Shown: in pieces, positions 32,415 to 42,864 of the stretch | Numbering within the stretch: the first letter of the stretch is position 1 | How the letters are laid out: every line of letters starts with the position of its first letter | Source of the DNA: Micractinium sp. NFX-FRZ | Taxonomy: Eukaryota > Chlorophyta > Trebouxiophyceae > Chlorellales > Chlorellaceae | Direction of reading: 5' to 3' | NCBI GenBank assembly: GCA_029339195.1 | Contig: JAPTJF010000444.1 | Span: forward strand, 1-52,006 | DNA length: 52,006 nt | Position numbers and translations under genes: made by a program | Notes under the pieces: generated by a model | Seen by the model: only the letters and a program-made list of their open reading frames with translations | Told to the model about the DNA's origin: nothing | The model's database searches: none

Positions 32415-33051
32415 CTCGACTGAGGTGCACGTCTTTCCGAAATGTGCACGTCCTCGCACGTGCTGCCGGCAGCAGGCCGACCGTATATGCGAGTAATGTG
32501 GGGAGTAAAAGACGGAAAGTGGCTCTCAGGACCCTCCGTGTCGCGATCTAGCCATTCCACCCACACTTTCCAATGGGGGCAGTTACCAGCTGCAGCTCCC
32601 ACGGCACCTTCGGTGCATGTCCACTGATCACTTCATGTGTTGCTCATGCTCTGAATGTACGTGGTTTTGAACATATCACTCGATGAAATTTGATGTTCAG
32701 TAGTTGATGTTGTGAAAAGATGCGTGCCTAGCAACGAAAACGCTAAGAGAAGGTGGGAGGAGCTGAGCGGAGCGGCGGGAGGTGCCTCTGTTAGTGCCGG
32801 CGCCAGCACAGACTCTTAAAGCAGGCATCTGCCTGTCCTAGCAAACCGATTGGCTGCCACAACGCACAAGATGTTGGTTGCAGGCTAGGCCTGTGCCCTC
32901 TCCTCCACCTGGATCAAGACCACTCAGCAGCCGGTAACAGTGCCGCCGCCCACCACACCGCCGCCACCACTGCCATCTGAAGATGGGAGCAGGATGGCAC
33001 GGCAGCCCCCCAGCCCGCGCTGCTCAAAATCTTCCTCGGGACTGCTGCCGC
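32415..33051. other. Intergenic, AT-richer
   Basis: Should hold the promoter of the Cys-rich gene and the ALDH 3' UTR. The stretch 32630-32720 is notably AT-rich for this window. No gene or TGTAA motif identified. Confidence 0.4.
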
Positions 33052-36000
33052 TCATCCTTTGAGCGCCTGCGCCGCCAGCGGCAGCACACCGAGCAGGGAG
33101 GGGCTGGCTGAGAACTGCAGGGCGGCGCGCCCCACCGCCTCCAAGTTTCGGTTGGATGGAGACCTGAGGTCAGGGGGAGGAGAAGGGTAAGAAGAGAAGG
33201 GAGGGCGCGAAGGAGTGTCAGCAGAGGGGGGAGGCCACGACAAGGGCCAGAAGGGAGGGATGTGCAAGGTGAGGAGAGGGAGGGCTGAGCAGGGCGGGAT
33301 GAATGCACATAGCAAGGGCAGAGTTGGGCTGCGTCCTTTGCTTTAAACCGCCAAGTCGCCGACACCCCTGCCCCACCGACCCCCACCTTGGCCACACAAG
33401 TGGACGAGCCATGCAGCATGGCAGCAGCTGCCATGCCGCCGGTGCCACCCACCAGAAGGGCGTGGGGTTGAAGCGCCAGGGGGCGTAGAGCACGCTCTTT
33501 TGCAGGTGGTCCAGCAGCAGTGTGTTGTGCACAAAGCAGTTGCCGCTGCCGATGTCCTGCGAGAGGGGGGAGGGCGAGAGGGGGAGGGGGGAGGGGCACG
33601 TTGGAGTCCAGAGGGAGCTTCAGAGCGGGGGGCCCACATGGTGTGCCAGGGAAATTGGTGTCCCCTGAAACGTGTGGCCTTCAGGGCCCTGAAACGGCGC
33701 ACACGTCGGAGGAGGAGCAGAGGCCAGGGGGGTGCCAGGGGCCCGCCGGGGCAGGCTGCAGTTCTCTGCAAATGCCCCCTGCCAGAGAAAGCCGCCTCGT
33801 CCCTACCCGCGGCGTGCCGCTGCCGGCAAGCGCCCCCCAGCCCAGCTTGGTTGTGCCAAAGTTTGGCCCGTTCCCCCCTCCCTCGTCCCTACCCGCGGCG
33901 TGCCGCTGCCGGCAAACGCCCCCCAGCCCAGCTTGGTTGTGGCAAAGCTGATGAGTCCGGGGACGTTGACGGAAATAGCTCCATAGCGCAGGTCGGCAAT
34001 CAGCTGGTCAAACGCGGCGCGGTGCTGGCGCTGCGGGCAGGCAAGGGAGGTGGGCAGGGGTGCTCAAGCGCGCTGACTAGGGGGGATGTCAGGCCGGAAT
34101 TCAGTGCAAGGCCGTCACCAACCTGCTCACATGCCGCCCGGTGCTCGGCACAGCAGGCAGCCAAGGCGTGCACGACCGGGTAGGGTTTGAACGGTTGTGG
34201 CGGCGCACACACCGTGTGCGCTTGGGCTGAGGGCGGGAAGCCGGCTGGCAGGCCGGCTGGCAGGCGAGCCGTGGCCCAGGTGCTGTGCACAGCCGTTTGA
34301 AGCAGGGGTCGCCGCTCACTGCGCCACTGTCCTTCCCCCCTCACTCCCTCACTCCCTCCCCGCCCTTTCCATCCCCCAGCCAGCCCGTGTCCCTGCCCTA
34401 GCAGGGACACCCGAGCTTGCCTGGGTGGCGGGGTGTGCAAAGAGCGAGCAGCTGAGGGTGCCCCAGCAGCGGTCGTTTGCAAAGGTCCCCGCCTCCCGCA
34501 TGAACCGGGCAGGGTCGCCGCCGCAGTCCAGGCACACCTCCTGCGCCAGGCACAGCGAGCAAGCAAGCAAGCAAAGGAGGGAGAGACAAGCCTCAAATGT
34601 GCCTGGTGCCACCTCCACTTTGTACATCAATTGATCTGCAACTGGCTCGAAGCCAGCTGGCAGGGCAGCAGGCATGGCGTGGCGTGGCGTGGCGCCCAGC
34701 AGGGCGCCCGGCAGGCAAGCCAGCAGGCATGACGACGGCAAGGCAAGCCAACGTAACCAACTCCCCAATCTGATTGTGTGAACAGAGACCCCCATGAGGC
34801 AGCCCTGCCTCTCTTCCCTCCAAAAGCGCTTGCCTGCAGCACGCCGCACCAGTTCTCATCCTCCGTGGCTGCCTGCTCCGGTGACAGCCCCGTCTTGAGC
34901 AGCCACGGCGCCGGGCGCACCTCCGCCCGCCCGCTGCCGCTCGACAGCTGCGCGCCGTCTGCCCCGCTGCCGCCGCTGCCCAGGCACTCCACGCCCTGGA
35001 AGCGAGACAGGAAGGCTGCGTGCTTCTTGTCCGAACCTGCAGACAACAACAATTATTGTGTTTTGGCAAATAAGGCAGCAATTGTGAGAGCTGGCGGGCG
35101 GCAAGCCGCGGTGTTGCTGCGGGCACCATACTTGCCACTGGCTGTCATGAGCATTACTGACCACCACCGTGCTGTTCTGTGCCTACTGCTCTTCCCTGCC
35201 ACCCATGCCCTGTCCACCTACCGGGGTAATAAGCGACCCGGTTGGGCAGGGCGGCCAGCCGGCGGCGGAGGGCGTCCAAGAAGCGCTCACGCAGCGGCCA
35301 GCTGGCATCGGTGACCAGTAGCTCTGCCTTTAGGCAGTTGTGGCCTGAGGAAGAGAGGACGGAAGGGGGGAGGGGGGTTGGGGATCGGGGTAAGGAGGGT
35401 GCCTGACTACCTGCATCACATTGGAGGCTTGTCCCACCTGCCTGCCCACCCCGCCCCAACAAGACTTCAACGTAGGGTGACTCGTGCACCCCACCTGCGT
35501 TGTTCGTCATCTCGGCAGCCACCTAGTCTGCAACATACTCCACGCTTCCCCACCTGCCTGCCCCCCACCCGAACAAGAGTTCAACGCAAGGCCATTCGTG
35601 CACCCCACCTGCATTGTTTGTCATCCCCGCAGCCACCGAGTCTGCAACATACTCGATGTCCGACTCGCTCCAGGGGCCCGGCACAAGGAGGTAGGGAGTG
35701 ACGCACCTGGCAAAGGATGGGAAGGTGGGGGGAGGGAGGGCGAGGCGGCAGCTTAGGGAGCAGCAGGACGGGGGGACGGGGTGGGCAGGGGAGGCAAGGC
35801 GGGTCCCGGGGGCGCCATGTGCAGGCGTGGAAGAAAGATTGGCGGGCAGTGGCGGCGGCGCTGCGGCGGGCAAGCTCTGCGCCGTCCTTCCGTTACCTGC
35901 TTGCTACCACCCCGCCAGCGCTGCCACAGGACCCAGCCTCCTTCATACTGAGTGTTGTTTTTACTCCAATCCACTCACTCACCCCAGCTCTGCTCCCACC

Positions 36001-39000
36001 GGCTTCTTGAAGGGCGGCTCCCCCTGCTTGGGCCGCCCCTGCCACACAATGGCGTCGTGCGTGGCGGCGCTGCCGGTGAGGTGCACTGCACAAGCGGGGG
36101 GGCAGGGGGGCAGGGACGCCGGCTGCACTGGGTGAAATGGCCAGGGGCTTGGGGAAGTGGAACAGGCAAAGCGGCTGCCTGCCAGTCAAAACACTGACTG
36201 TGGTGTGCGCCGTGGTGCCAGGTAATTACCCCATACCCCTAAATAGTAAACCTCATAAGCGCTCGCTGCCCCCAGCCAGCCAGCCAACCAGCCAGCCAGA
36301 CAGCCCACTCCCCTCGGCCACGCTGCGTTTCACCGACCTGATGCGACGCCTGGGTGGTTGCACAGGAACTTGCCCTCGCTGCCCCCTCCGTACACCACCT
36401 CCAGGTAGCCGGCGTCCACCAGAGGCTGGAAGGCACGCCTGCGGGGGGGGGGCGGGGGCCGGGGGCAGGAGAGGAGCAGAGGTGACCGGGTGGGGGGGTG
36501 GTAATGATGGCATGGGAGGCACGGTTGCAAGGGGGTGGAAAGGATGAGGGGAAGGGCTGACAGGAGAAGATGGGGAGATGCTACTGTAAGGCGGCCTTGG
36601 CAGTGGGGCAGCAGCAGCAGCAGCGGGACGACTGGCACATAACGGCACCAGTACAGCTGGCGGTGGCTCGGCACGGCACAGCACAGCAGTGCACAGCACA
36701 GCATAGCACAGCAGTGCACAGCACAGCACAGCAGTGCACAGCACAGCAAAGCACAGAGCTCCTTGCCTGAGGAAGGGTCCCAGGTATTCGTTGACCTGCA
36801 GCCAAGGGAATGGGGGCCGGGGAGAGAAGAGGAAGAAGAATAATACGCCCTTTTGGCGTGGGTTGAGGAAAGCAGCAGAGGTGTGGGCCCCATGCCAGGG
36901 CCCCCCTCCGCTGGCTAGCGGGGAGGGGAGGGTGTGACAACAGACAATCGGCAGCATGTTCGGCCGTGGCTGGATGCAAGCCAAACACCAGCTTTGTTAG
37001 CGCGGGGCGTCCGGCACCGCCTCGGCTGGCACTGCCTGGCCCGGCAGCGCTACTTGTAGCGCTGAAGTAAGCGCTGAAGTAAGCGCTGCTTTTAGCGCTG
37101 CTTTTAGCGCTAAATTGAGCGCTGAGCTGAGCGTTGCTTTCACCGCCAGGCGTCCGGCACTGCCCCAGCTGGCGCTGCCTGACTCGCCAGCGCTACTGTC
37201 AAAAGCCTGACGCCCGGCGCTTAAAGCAACGCTCAATTCAGCGCTAAAAGTAGCGCTGCCACAGCCGGCGCTGCCTGGCTGGCCAGCGCTACCTGTAGTG
37301 CTACTTTCAGCGCTGAACTGCGCGCTGCTTTTAGCGCAGGACGTCGGGCAGCTGGCGCTGCTTGGCTTCTGGAGGGAGGGAGGTGAGGGGTGTTCTGCCT
37401 TCGTCCGCCTAAAGGCACACGCTTCTCAGCAGCCCTTGCTTTGACCGTCCACCATCTGCCAGCCTTCCAGCCTGCATGCGTACCTGCCTGCCTGCCAGCC
37501 TGCAACAGTCCTTGGCTTTCCCCCTGCTGCCCACCACCTTCTGCCTGCCTGCCTGCCAGCCAGTCCTCTCCTGTGCACACCGCCTCACCGCCCCGTTTGC
37601 CGTGGCCATGCCCCCACCAACAACATGATGTCCACCATAGGCCATCGCCCATTCACACTGCTGGCCCCTCAGGCCCTCACCGGGTTCATCTTGCACACCA
37701 CCACTTCATCATCCACCACCTGCATTGGGGCAGATGAAACGAAATAAAGGGCATGCCGAGGTGTTGCACCGGCACACTGACCAAAACAGAGGCAAGTGGC
37801 TTCATGGCCGCCACCCAGCCTGTGCAGCAGTATATCCATACCGGTAGTGTGCCAGCGCTGGCTGTTTGGAGGTTCAACACACCCACCACCCCCGTACCAA
37901 CCCACCAGCTTGTGCAGGATGTCCAGCGCCACCACTGGCAGCTGGTTGCCTGCGCCCAGCACCAGCCCCACGCCGCCGCTGCCTGTCTGTCCCGCCGCCT
38001 TGGCCCGGTACAGAGCCCCCTGCATCAGAGCGGGGCAGTGGGGACTCAACACAAGGCGGTGCTGGGCAGCAGCCAGCACGAGGGCGCATGCAATGGCCCG
38101 CGGCACGCCCAACAGGCTGCTGTGCATGCGTTGCATTGCTGCCGCCACTGCTGCTGCCGCCTCCATTCACCCATATTCTGCAGGCAAACGCCGGCCCCGC
38201 CCCCCGCCCAACCACCCGCCCGCCCCGCCCCGCCCGCACCTGGCTGGCCTCCTTGCCGTGCGTCAGCCAGAGCTCCCCTCTGAAGCCGCCCCACAGCAGG
38301 GCCTCCACCCCCAGGGGGAAGGCGTCCACCACGAGCTGCTGCCCGTCGGGGCGGGGGCGCACGCCGGCGTGGGGCGGGACTCCGCCAGCCTCCAGCGCCT
38401 CGGCATACTCGCGCAGGCCCGTGACCACGGGGACCTGCACAGGGCAGGCGGGTGTGTGTAAGGAGAGTGTGTAAGGAGAGTAAGGAGGGTGCAGGATGTG
38501 CTTGCTGTCTTGCCCGGCGGGAGGCAAGGCATGCGGCAGTGTCGGTGGCATAAGGTGCATAGAAAAGGAGGGACGGTGGGTCAACAGCGCTTGTGATTCT
38601 TCGCTGAGCGCACCAAGCGCATGGCTTGCTCAGAGGCTGACTGCCAGTGGAATGCAGCCTGTGCTGGGCAGCCCAGGCCACTGACGGGGAAGGCTGCCTC
38701 CAGCGTTGCTGCCAACCCGCTGCCCATCCCACCCACCAGCCCAGCATCACCCCCAGCTCAGCCCTCCCACACGCACCCACACCACCAGCTCCTCCCCAAT
38801 GCCCTGTCCATACGATCCCTTGGCTTCCGTCCCAGCCGCAGCAGCATCTTCCGCAACCGCGAGGGTGCTGGCGATGCAGGCCCGCAGCAGCGCGGCTCGG
38901 TCAGCGGGCGCCAGTTGCACCCAGGCGGACGCCTTGGACTGCAGAGATGCCACGACAGAGTCGAGCTCCGCCTCGCTGGTGGGCGGCACGGGTGTGAAGC

Positions 39001-39164
39001 CTGCAGGATGAGCAGCATGCAGCGGGTGGGCGGGCACGCGGTGAGGAGGCGGCAAGTTGGCGGCGGCGGCAGGAGAAATGCGGGCTGCGGGGTAATGGGG
39101 CGATCACCCCGTCCTGGCATCCAAATCCGACCTTTTGGAAGTCGGACGGCGTCAGGCGCCAGGC
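33052..39164 (-). CDS. Aldehyde dehydrogenase superfamily protein (5' end unresolved)
   Basis: Fifteen phased exons, 3' to 5': 33052-33163, 33453-33556, 33893-34030, 34421-34540, 34834-35036, 35222-35344, 35609-35706, 35983-36085, 36338-36438, 36767-36795 (29 bp), 37681-37719, 37906-38019, 38240-38434, 38777-39000 and 39132-39164, at least 578 aa. ALDH landmarks in order: GAGNQLPVVALDILHKL (Rossmann region), VVVCKMNPVNEYLGPFLR, VASVHLTGSAATHDAI, KPVGAELG (catalytic Glu), TNNAGHNCLKAELLV (catalytic Cys in GHNC where most have GQxC), and a C-terminus PFWSPSNRNLEAVGR. It probably oxidises an aldehyde with NAD(P); the substrate is unknown. Three introns have GC donors (34420, 34833, 36766). The start may be the ATG at 39326, but no clean splice links it. 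Confidence 0.85.
33795..33861 (-). repeat. Copy of the end of an ALDH exon plus donor
   Basis: Nearly identical to 33881-33946 at an 86-bp offset, encoding KLGWGAFAGSGTPR and its GTAGGG donor. It lies downstream of the used donor on the minus strand. Confidence 0.9.
35439..35655 (-). repeat. Tandem duplication of about 115 bp across an ALDH donor
   Basis: 35439-35545 and 35552-35655 are imperfect copies. Both read VADxVAAxMTNNAG with GTGGGG donors. The copy nearer the 5' end of the gene (35609 donor) is in phase with the next exon. Confidence 0.85.
36672..36757. repeat. CAGCA/GTGCACAG-type low-complexity repeat
   Basis: About 15 CACAGCA-related units inside an ALDH intron, directly next to the 29-bp exon. 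Confidence 0.85.
37005..37345. repeat. AGCGCT-palindrome cluster with inverted arms, in an ALDH intron
   Basis: Twelve AGCGCT sites occur between 37046 and 37314. The left arm (about 37080-37142) and right arm (about 37222-37260) are inverted relative to each other around AAAGCAACGCTCA. A GGCGCTGCCTG-containing segment also recurs at about 37025, 37170, 37267 and 37350. It lies within the 885-bp intron 36796-37680. Confidence 0.8.
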
Positions 39165-39392
39165 CTGCGGGAGGCAAGCAGCTTCCCCGCAAGCCCCAGC
39201 AGGGGCTGCTGCGCTTGCCCAAGCACTCGAAACATTGGAACCACTGTCGCTTGATACAAGGATGTCAGGACGCCGGAATAAACTCAACCAGGAGTGTCGA
39301 GGTGGCAAGGGTTCTTTGGTCGACATGGAAGACTCCCCCCCCCCCCAACTCCTATCGTTCCGTCTCTCTCTAGACGCATTTGCTGCATTGCG

Positions 39393-39719
39393 ATGGAGCG
39401 GGAGGGCGAGGGTCTCCAGTCGGGCGTGGCACCGCCCCCAGCGCTCTCTCAAACCGACGGCCCGCTACCCCGCCAGGCGGATAGGCAGCAGCAGGCAGCG
39501 TGCTGCGACGCCGTCTGCATGCGGCAGCAGCATCCCGCAGAAGCCTGTAGCAGCAGCGGCGCTGGCGCCTTGCCCAGCGGCGGCAGCGGTAGCAGCAACA
39601 CTGGGCAGCCAGCGGCAACAGCTAGTGCGGCCGATCTTGAGCCAGGCGGGGTCATCGAGGTGGCCAGCCCCGTCTGCTATGCTGGGCAGTTTACAGAGTA
39701 TATGGGCTTGTCGCACTGA
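39393..39719 (+). CDS. Doubtful hypothetical protein, 108 aa
   Basis: ATG to TGA with no recognised domain. It is rich in Gln, Ser and Gly, and ends ADLEPGGVIEVASPVCYAGQ. The ending looks more protein-like than chance, but no second exon or homologue was recognised. It could be an exon of an unrecognised plus-strand gene or an antisense frame in the ALDH promoter. Confidence 0.25.
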   Translation: MEREGEGLQSGVAPPPALSQTDGPLPRQADRQQQAACCDAVCMRQQHPAEACSSSGAGALPSGGSGSSNTGQPAATASAADLEPGGVIEVASPVCYAGQFTEYMGLSH

Positions 39720-39814
39720 GCTGGCCTGCTGCTGCCCCCAGCGCTGTAAACACCGCCCTCAACCCTCCAGGAGCTGTCTGCCTGGTGTATCATGTGTTCC
39801 CAGGCGTGGTATCA

Positions 39815-39819
39815 TTACA
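39815..39819 (-). promoter_or_regulatory. TGTAA polyadenylation signal candidate (RPH1)
   Basis: Plus-strand TTACA, 166 nt beyond the RPH1 stop at 39985 on the minus strand. Confidence 0.4.
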
Positions 39820-39984
39820 ATGCAACAATGCAGCAAGCAGCTCTGAGCAGCGGAGTGCCAGTGGGAGCAGCAGAGGTGCGGTGGATGCGCCGCCAGGACC
39901 AGTCGCACTGCCGTCTGGTGAGAGGGCCGCGAACCGCTGGGCACACTGCCCCACTGAGCTGCCGCCGACGCCAGCGACGCCCGC

Positions 39985-42487
39985 TCAGCTCTGCTCCTCG
40001 CTGCCGCCGTTGATGCCGGGAATCAGGCCCTTCCAGGCGTACACACCCTGCAGACAGGCGGTCAGGCAGGTAGGCAGGCAGGATGTGGCGTGTGCTTGTG
40101 ACTGGTAGTGCGGAGTTGAGGGCTGGTAGCCAGCCACCAGCCCTCATCACCCCTCCCCCTGGGCCAGCTGGGCAGCCAGCGCTTGGGCGGGGCAGCTATC
40201 TGGGTAGCAGCACTCAAGAGCTCTGCCAGCATGGTGGGTGGGTGCGCAGGGCAACTGCACTGCGGTGCCATGGCCGCCGCCCTGTGCAGCGTTGAAGCAT
40301 CAGCAAGCGGTGTGGCGTGCCCTCTGGAAGTCACCAACTAATGTGACTTCAGGTGTCCCTCTCTGCTGTCTCTCCCCCTCCCCCTCTCTGCCTCCCCCCC
40401 GCATTCCTCAACCACCCCGAGCTCACCGCCATCATCACGCAGTCGGCGGTGAAGATGAAGGGGAAGGACTTCCTGCACCACAATAAAGAAGGGCAGGGCA
40501 TGCCAGTACAATGGAGCACGACGTGTGGGGCCCAGGGCACGACCGGCCAACGTGCATGGCTTGCAGGGGGCGGTTGTGCCCGTTGCCACAGCTTGCCAGC
40601 CACGACACAGCGAGAAGTGCCGTACAGCGCAGCGCAGCGCGGCCTGCCAGCCGCAAGCCACCAGGTTGCCCATCAGCGGTGCCCAGCCGCGCCTCGCACG
40701 CTACACTCACCACACAAAGGGCAGCGCGACGTTGAGCAGGGGGACTGCCAGGAAGAGCAGGTTCAGGGCGTCCTTCTCCTTGTCGGTGCACTCGCGGGCA
40801 CGCAGCGACGGGATGGTGAACATCCTGTGTGGAGGGCAGGAGGGGGAGTTTGGCGGGAACATAGACAGTGAGTGAGGGGAGGTGAGGGAGTTCTCCTGCT
40901 TACACATTCACTCGCGGGCACGCAGCGACGGGATGGTGAACATCCTCGGGGGGCCATGTCAGTGGGGGGGGAGAGGGACGGGGTCACAAGTGCAGGCACA
41001 TGCGACTGTTCGAGGCATGGCACAGGGTGCTGCGTCTGCATGCGCTGCCCCTAACCGTCCCCAGCCGGCCGCGATGTGGCACGGGCTCACGCAGCTTGAC
41101 ATGCATTTGCTGCAGCATGCCACGTCACCATGGGCAAAACAGCATGCTCGACACGGGGCGCAGGGTGTCAAGCGGGAGGAATTGGGCGGGCGCAGGCGGC
41201 ACTCACCATATCGACCACATGCTGCGGGCCAGACGCGAGGGGAGGGCCGTTCACCGACAGGGAGGGGACAGAGGCAGACATGCATGCGGGTCAGAGGCGA
41301 GCCAAACAAAGCCAGGGAGTGGAAGCAGCCCGTTGAGCAGCTGCTCAATCAATGCCTGCCTGCGGGCACCACGCTGAGCTGAGCGTAGAGCGCCCTGCGC
41401 TGGCAACTGCAGCTTGGCCACCGCGCCGCGCCGCCTGCCGTCCAACAACAGCCTCGCTAGCACCACCGCACACGGCCGCTTGCGCCAGCAAGCCGCCACC
41501 CGGGCCAGCCACACACCATCTAAAGCAGACGGGCTGCTGCTGGTGCTGCTGCTGGGACGGCTTCTGCTGCTGGGACTGCTGCACCACCAGCAAACCACAT
41601 TGCAAATGCACACCACTGGCGCTGCCGCCCCCGTGAGCTCGGGCCCACACCCACCCAATCAGGCGCGCAATGTCTGGCTGGTCCGAGGGGAAGATGAGGT
41701 TGAAGGAGAGCAGGCCGCCCACCGCCAGGGCCGCCCATGCCTGGCGGTCCATGCCAGGCAACAGGAGGGCAGCAGTGAGTGGAGCAGGAGAGGCGCGTGG
41801 GGTGCACCGATGCAGAGGCGGTGCAGCTGCCCCGGCGAGGGTGCGGCGGCCATGTGATACCAAGGTGCCCAGCCTTGCGTGAAGCAAGATCTAGGGGCAA
41901 ATGCGCAAAGCTATGTCGCTGGGCTAGAGCGACTAGAACAGGCTGCCTTGGAGCAAACCCACCTGCACTTCAAAGATGGTGTAGAGCACCGACCCCTTGT
42001 AGGCGGGGTTCTTGCCGGTGGCTCCCGAGGCGCGGGGCGCAAAGGTGGTGGCGGCGCTGCGGGCGAGCTTGGAGACCTGCTTGTCCAGGTCCTCGGTGCT
42101 GGGGGCAGAGGTGCTGGCCTCTGCAGCACACAATGTGTATAGATAGACGGGCAAGATGGATCACGGCACACACATGGTATCTTCCTCGTGGAAGCTGGCA
42201 GCGGTGCCCTTGGACCCCCGGATTGTCCTCATTTTCCACGCGTGCTGCACATTGCAGACGCATGCAGGCGCCGCCCCAGCCGCCCACCGCATCTCACCAG
42301 TCTGCGTGGAGGCGCCTCGCTCCCCCTCAGCCTCTGCCCGGCAGCGCTGCAGGCAGCGCCGGCTGGCAGCGCCCCGCACACTGCCAGCCAGCGCAAGGGC
42401 GGCCGGGCGGCAGGCCGGTTGCGCCACTGCCGCCGTCTGCTGCTGCTGCTGGAGAGCCTGCAGGCGCGCCCCGGCTGTGACAAGCAT
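39985..42487 (-). CDS. RPH1: RPH1-like chloroplast membrane protein (Resistance to Phytophthora 1 family)
   Basis: Seven exons: 42298-42487, 41963-42120, 41655-41740, 41207-41221 (15 bp), 40711-40824, 40427-40472 and 39985-40047, giving 223 aa with every phase matching. The first 65 residues are a Gln/Ala/Arg-rich transit peptide with no acidic residues at its start. The conserved part reads GSVLYTIFEVQAWAALAVGGLLSF, NLIFPSDQPDIARLIGMWSIWMF, TIPSLRARECTDKEKDALNLLF, LAVPLLNVALPFVWKSFPF and YAWKGL, with two or three membrane helices. I recognise this as the plastid RPH1 family of land plants; its biochemical role is not established. The 15-bp exon supplies MWSI, which the family needs, supporting the model. 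Divergent from SNX2. Confidence 0.85.
40911..40945 (-). repeat. Perfect 35-bp copy of the start of RPH1 exon 5
   Basis: Identical to 40791-40825 at a 120-bp offset, encoding MFTIPSLRARE plus the AG acceptor. It lies in the intron upstream of the used exon. Confidence 0.95.
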
Positions 42488-42864
42488 GGCTGCTGCGCAC
42501 TGCTGTGGAGACTGGGTGCGCTCTGCGGGTTGGGGCAAACAGCAGCGGGCTGAGCGGGGCGTGAACGAGAGTGAAGAGCGTGAAGTGCTGCTAATTCTGC
42601 AGGTTCACGGGTTCAAACGCAGCCAATTACAGCAAAACTTATCTGGCTGACTTGGAAGGGCCTCCTTTCCAATGCAGTTTGCGGGGTTTCCCGAAACGGA
42701 GCATTGGCACTGTGCCGACACTGCCAGTGAGCAGCCCTGGCGGAAAGGAACGCACAGGAACCCTGTCGCAACACGAAAAAGTTGATCGCCGCTTGCGCAG
42801 CACCGGCGGGCGTCCTAGCCCTTGGATCACCTCATGGGCGTGGAAGATCCCCTGCGCTTCGGAC
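42488..42864. promoter_or_regulatory. Divergent intergenic region RPH1 / SNX2
   Basis: 377 bp between divergent starts. The plus-strand frame is open across it (from 42652) but without ATG before 42865, so part may be SNX2 leader or an intron ending at CTACGTGCAG (42957). No clear TATA box. Confidence 0.4.

Larger units (their letters stand above)
39165..39984. other. ALDH 5' region and gap before RPH1
   Basis: Should contain the first ALDH exon; the ATG at 39324-39326 (minus) is one candidate. Also holds a doubtful plus-strand ORF (39393-39719) and the RPH1 3' UTR. Confidence 0.4.
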
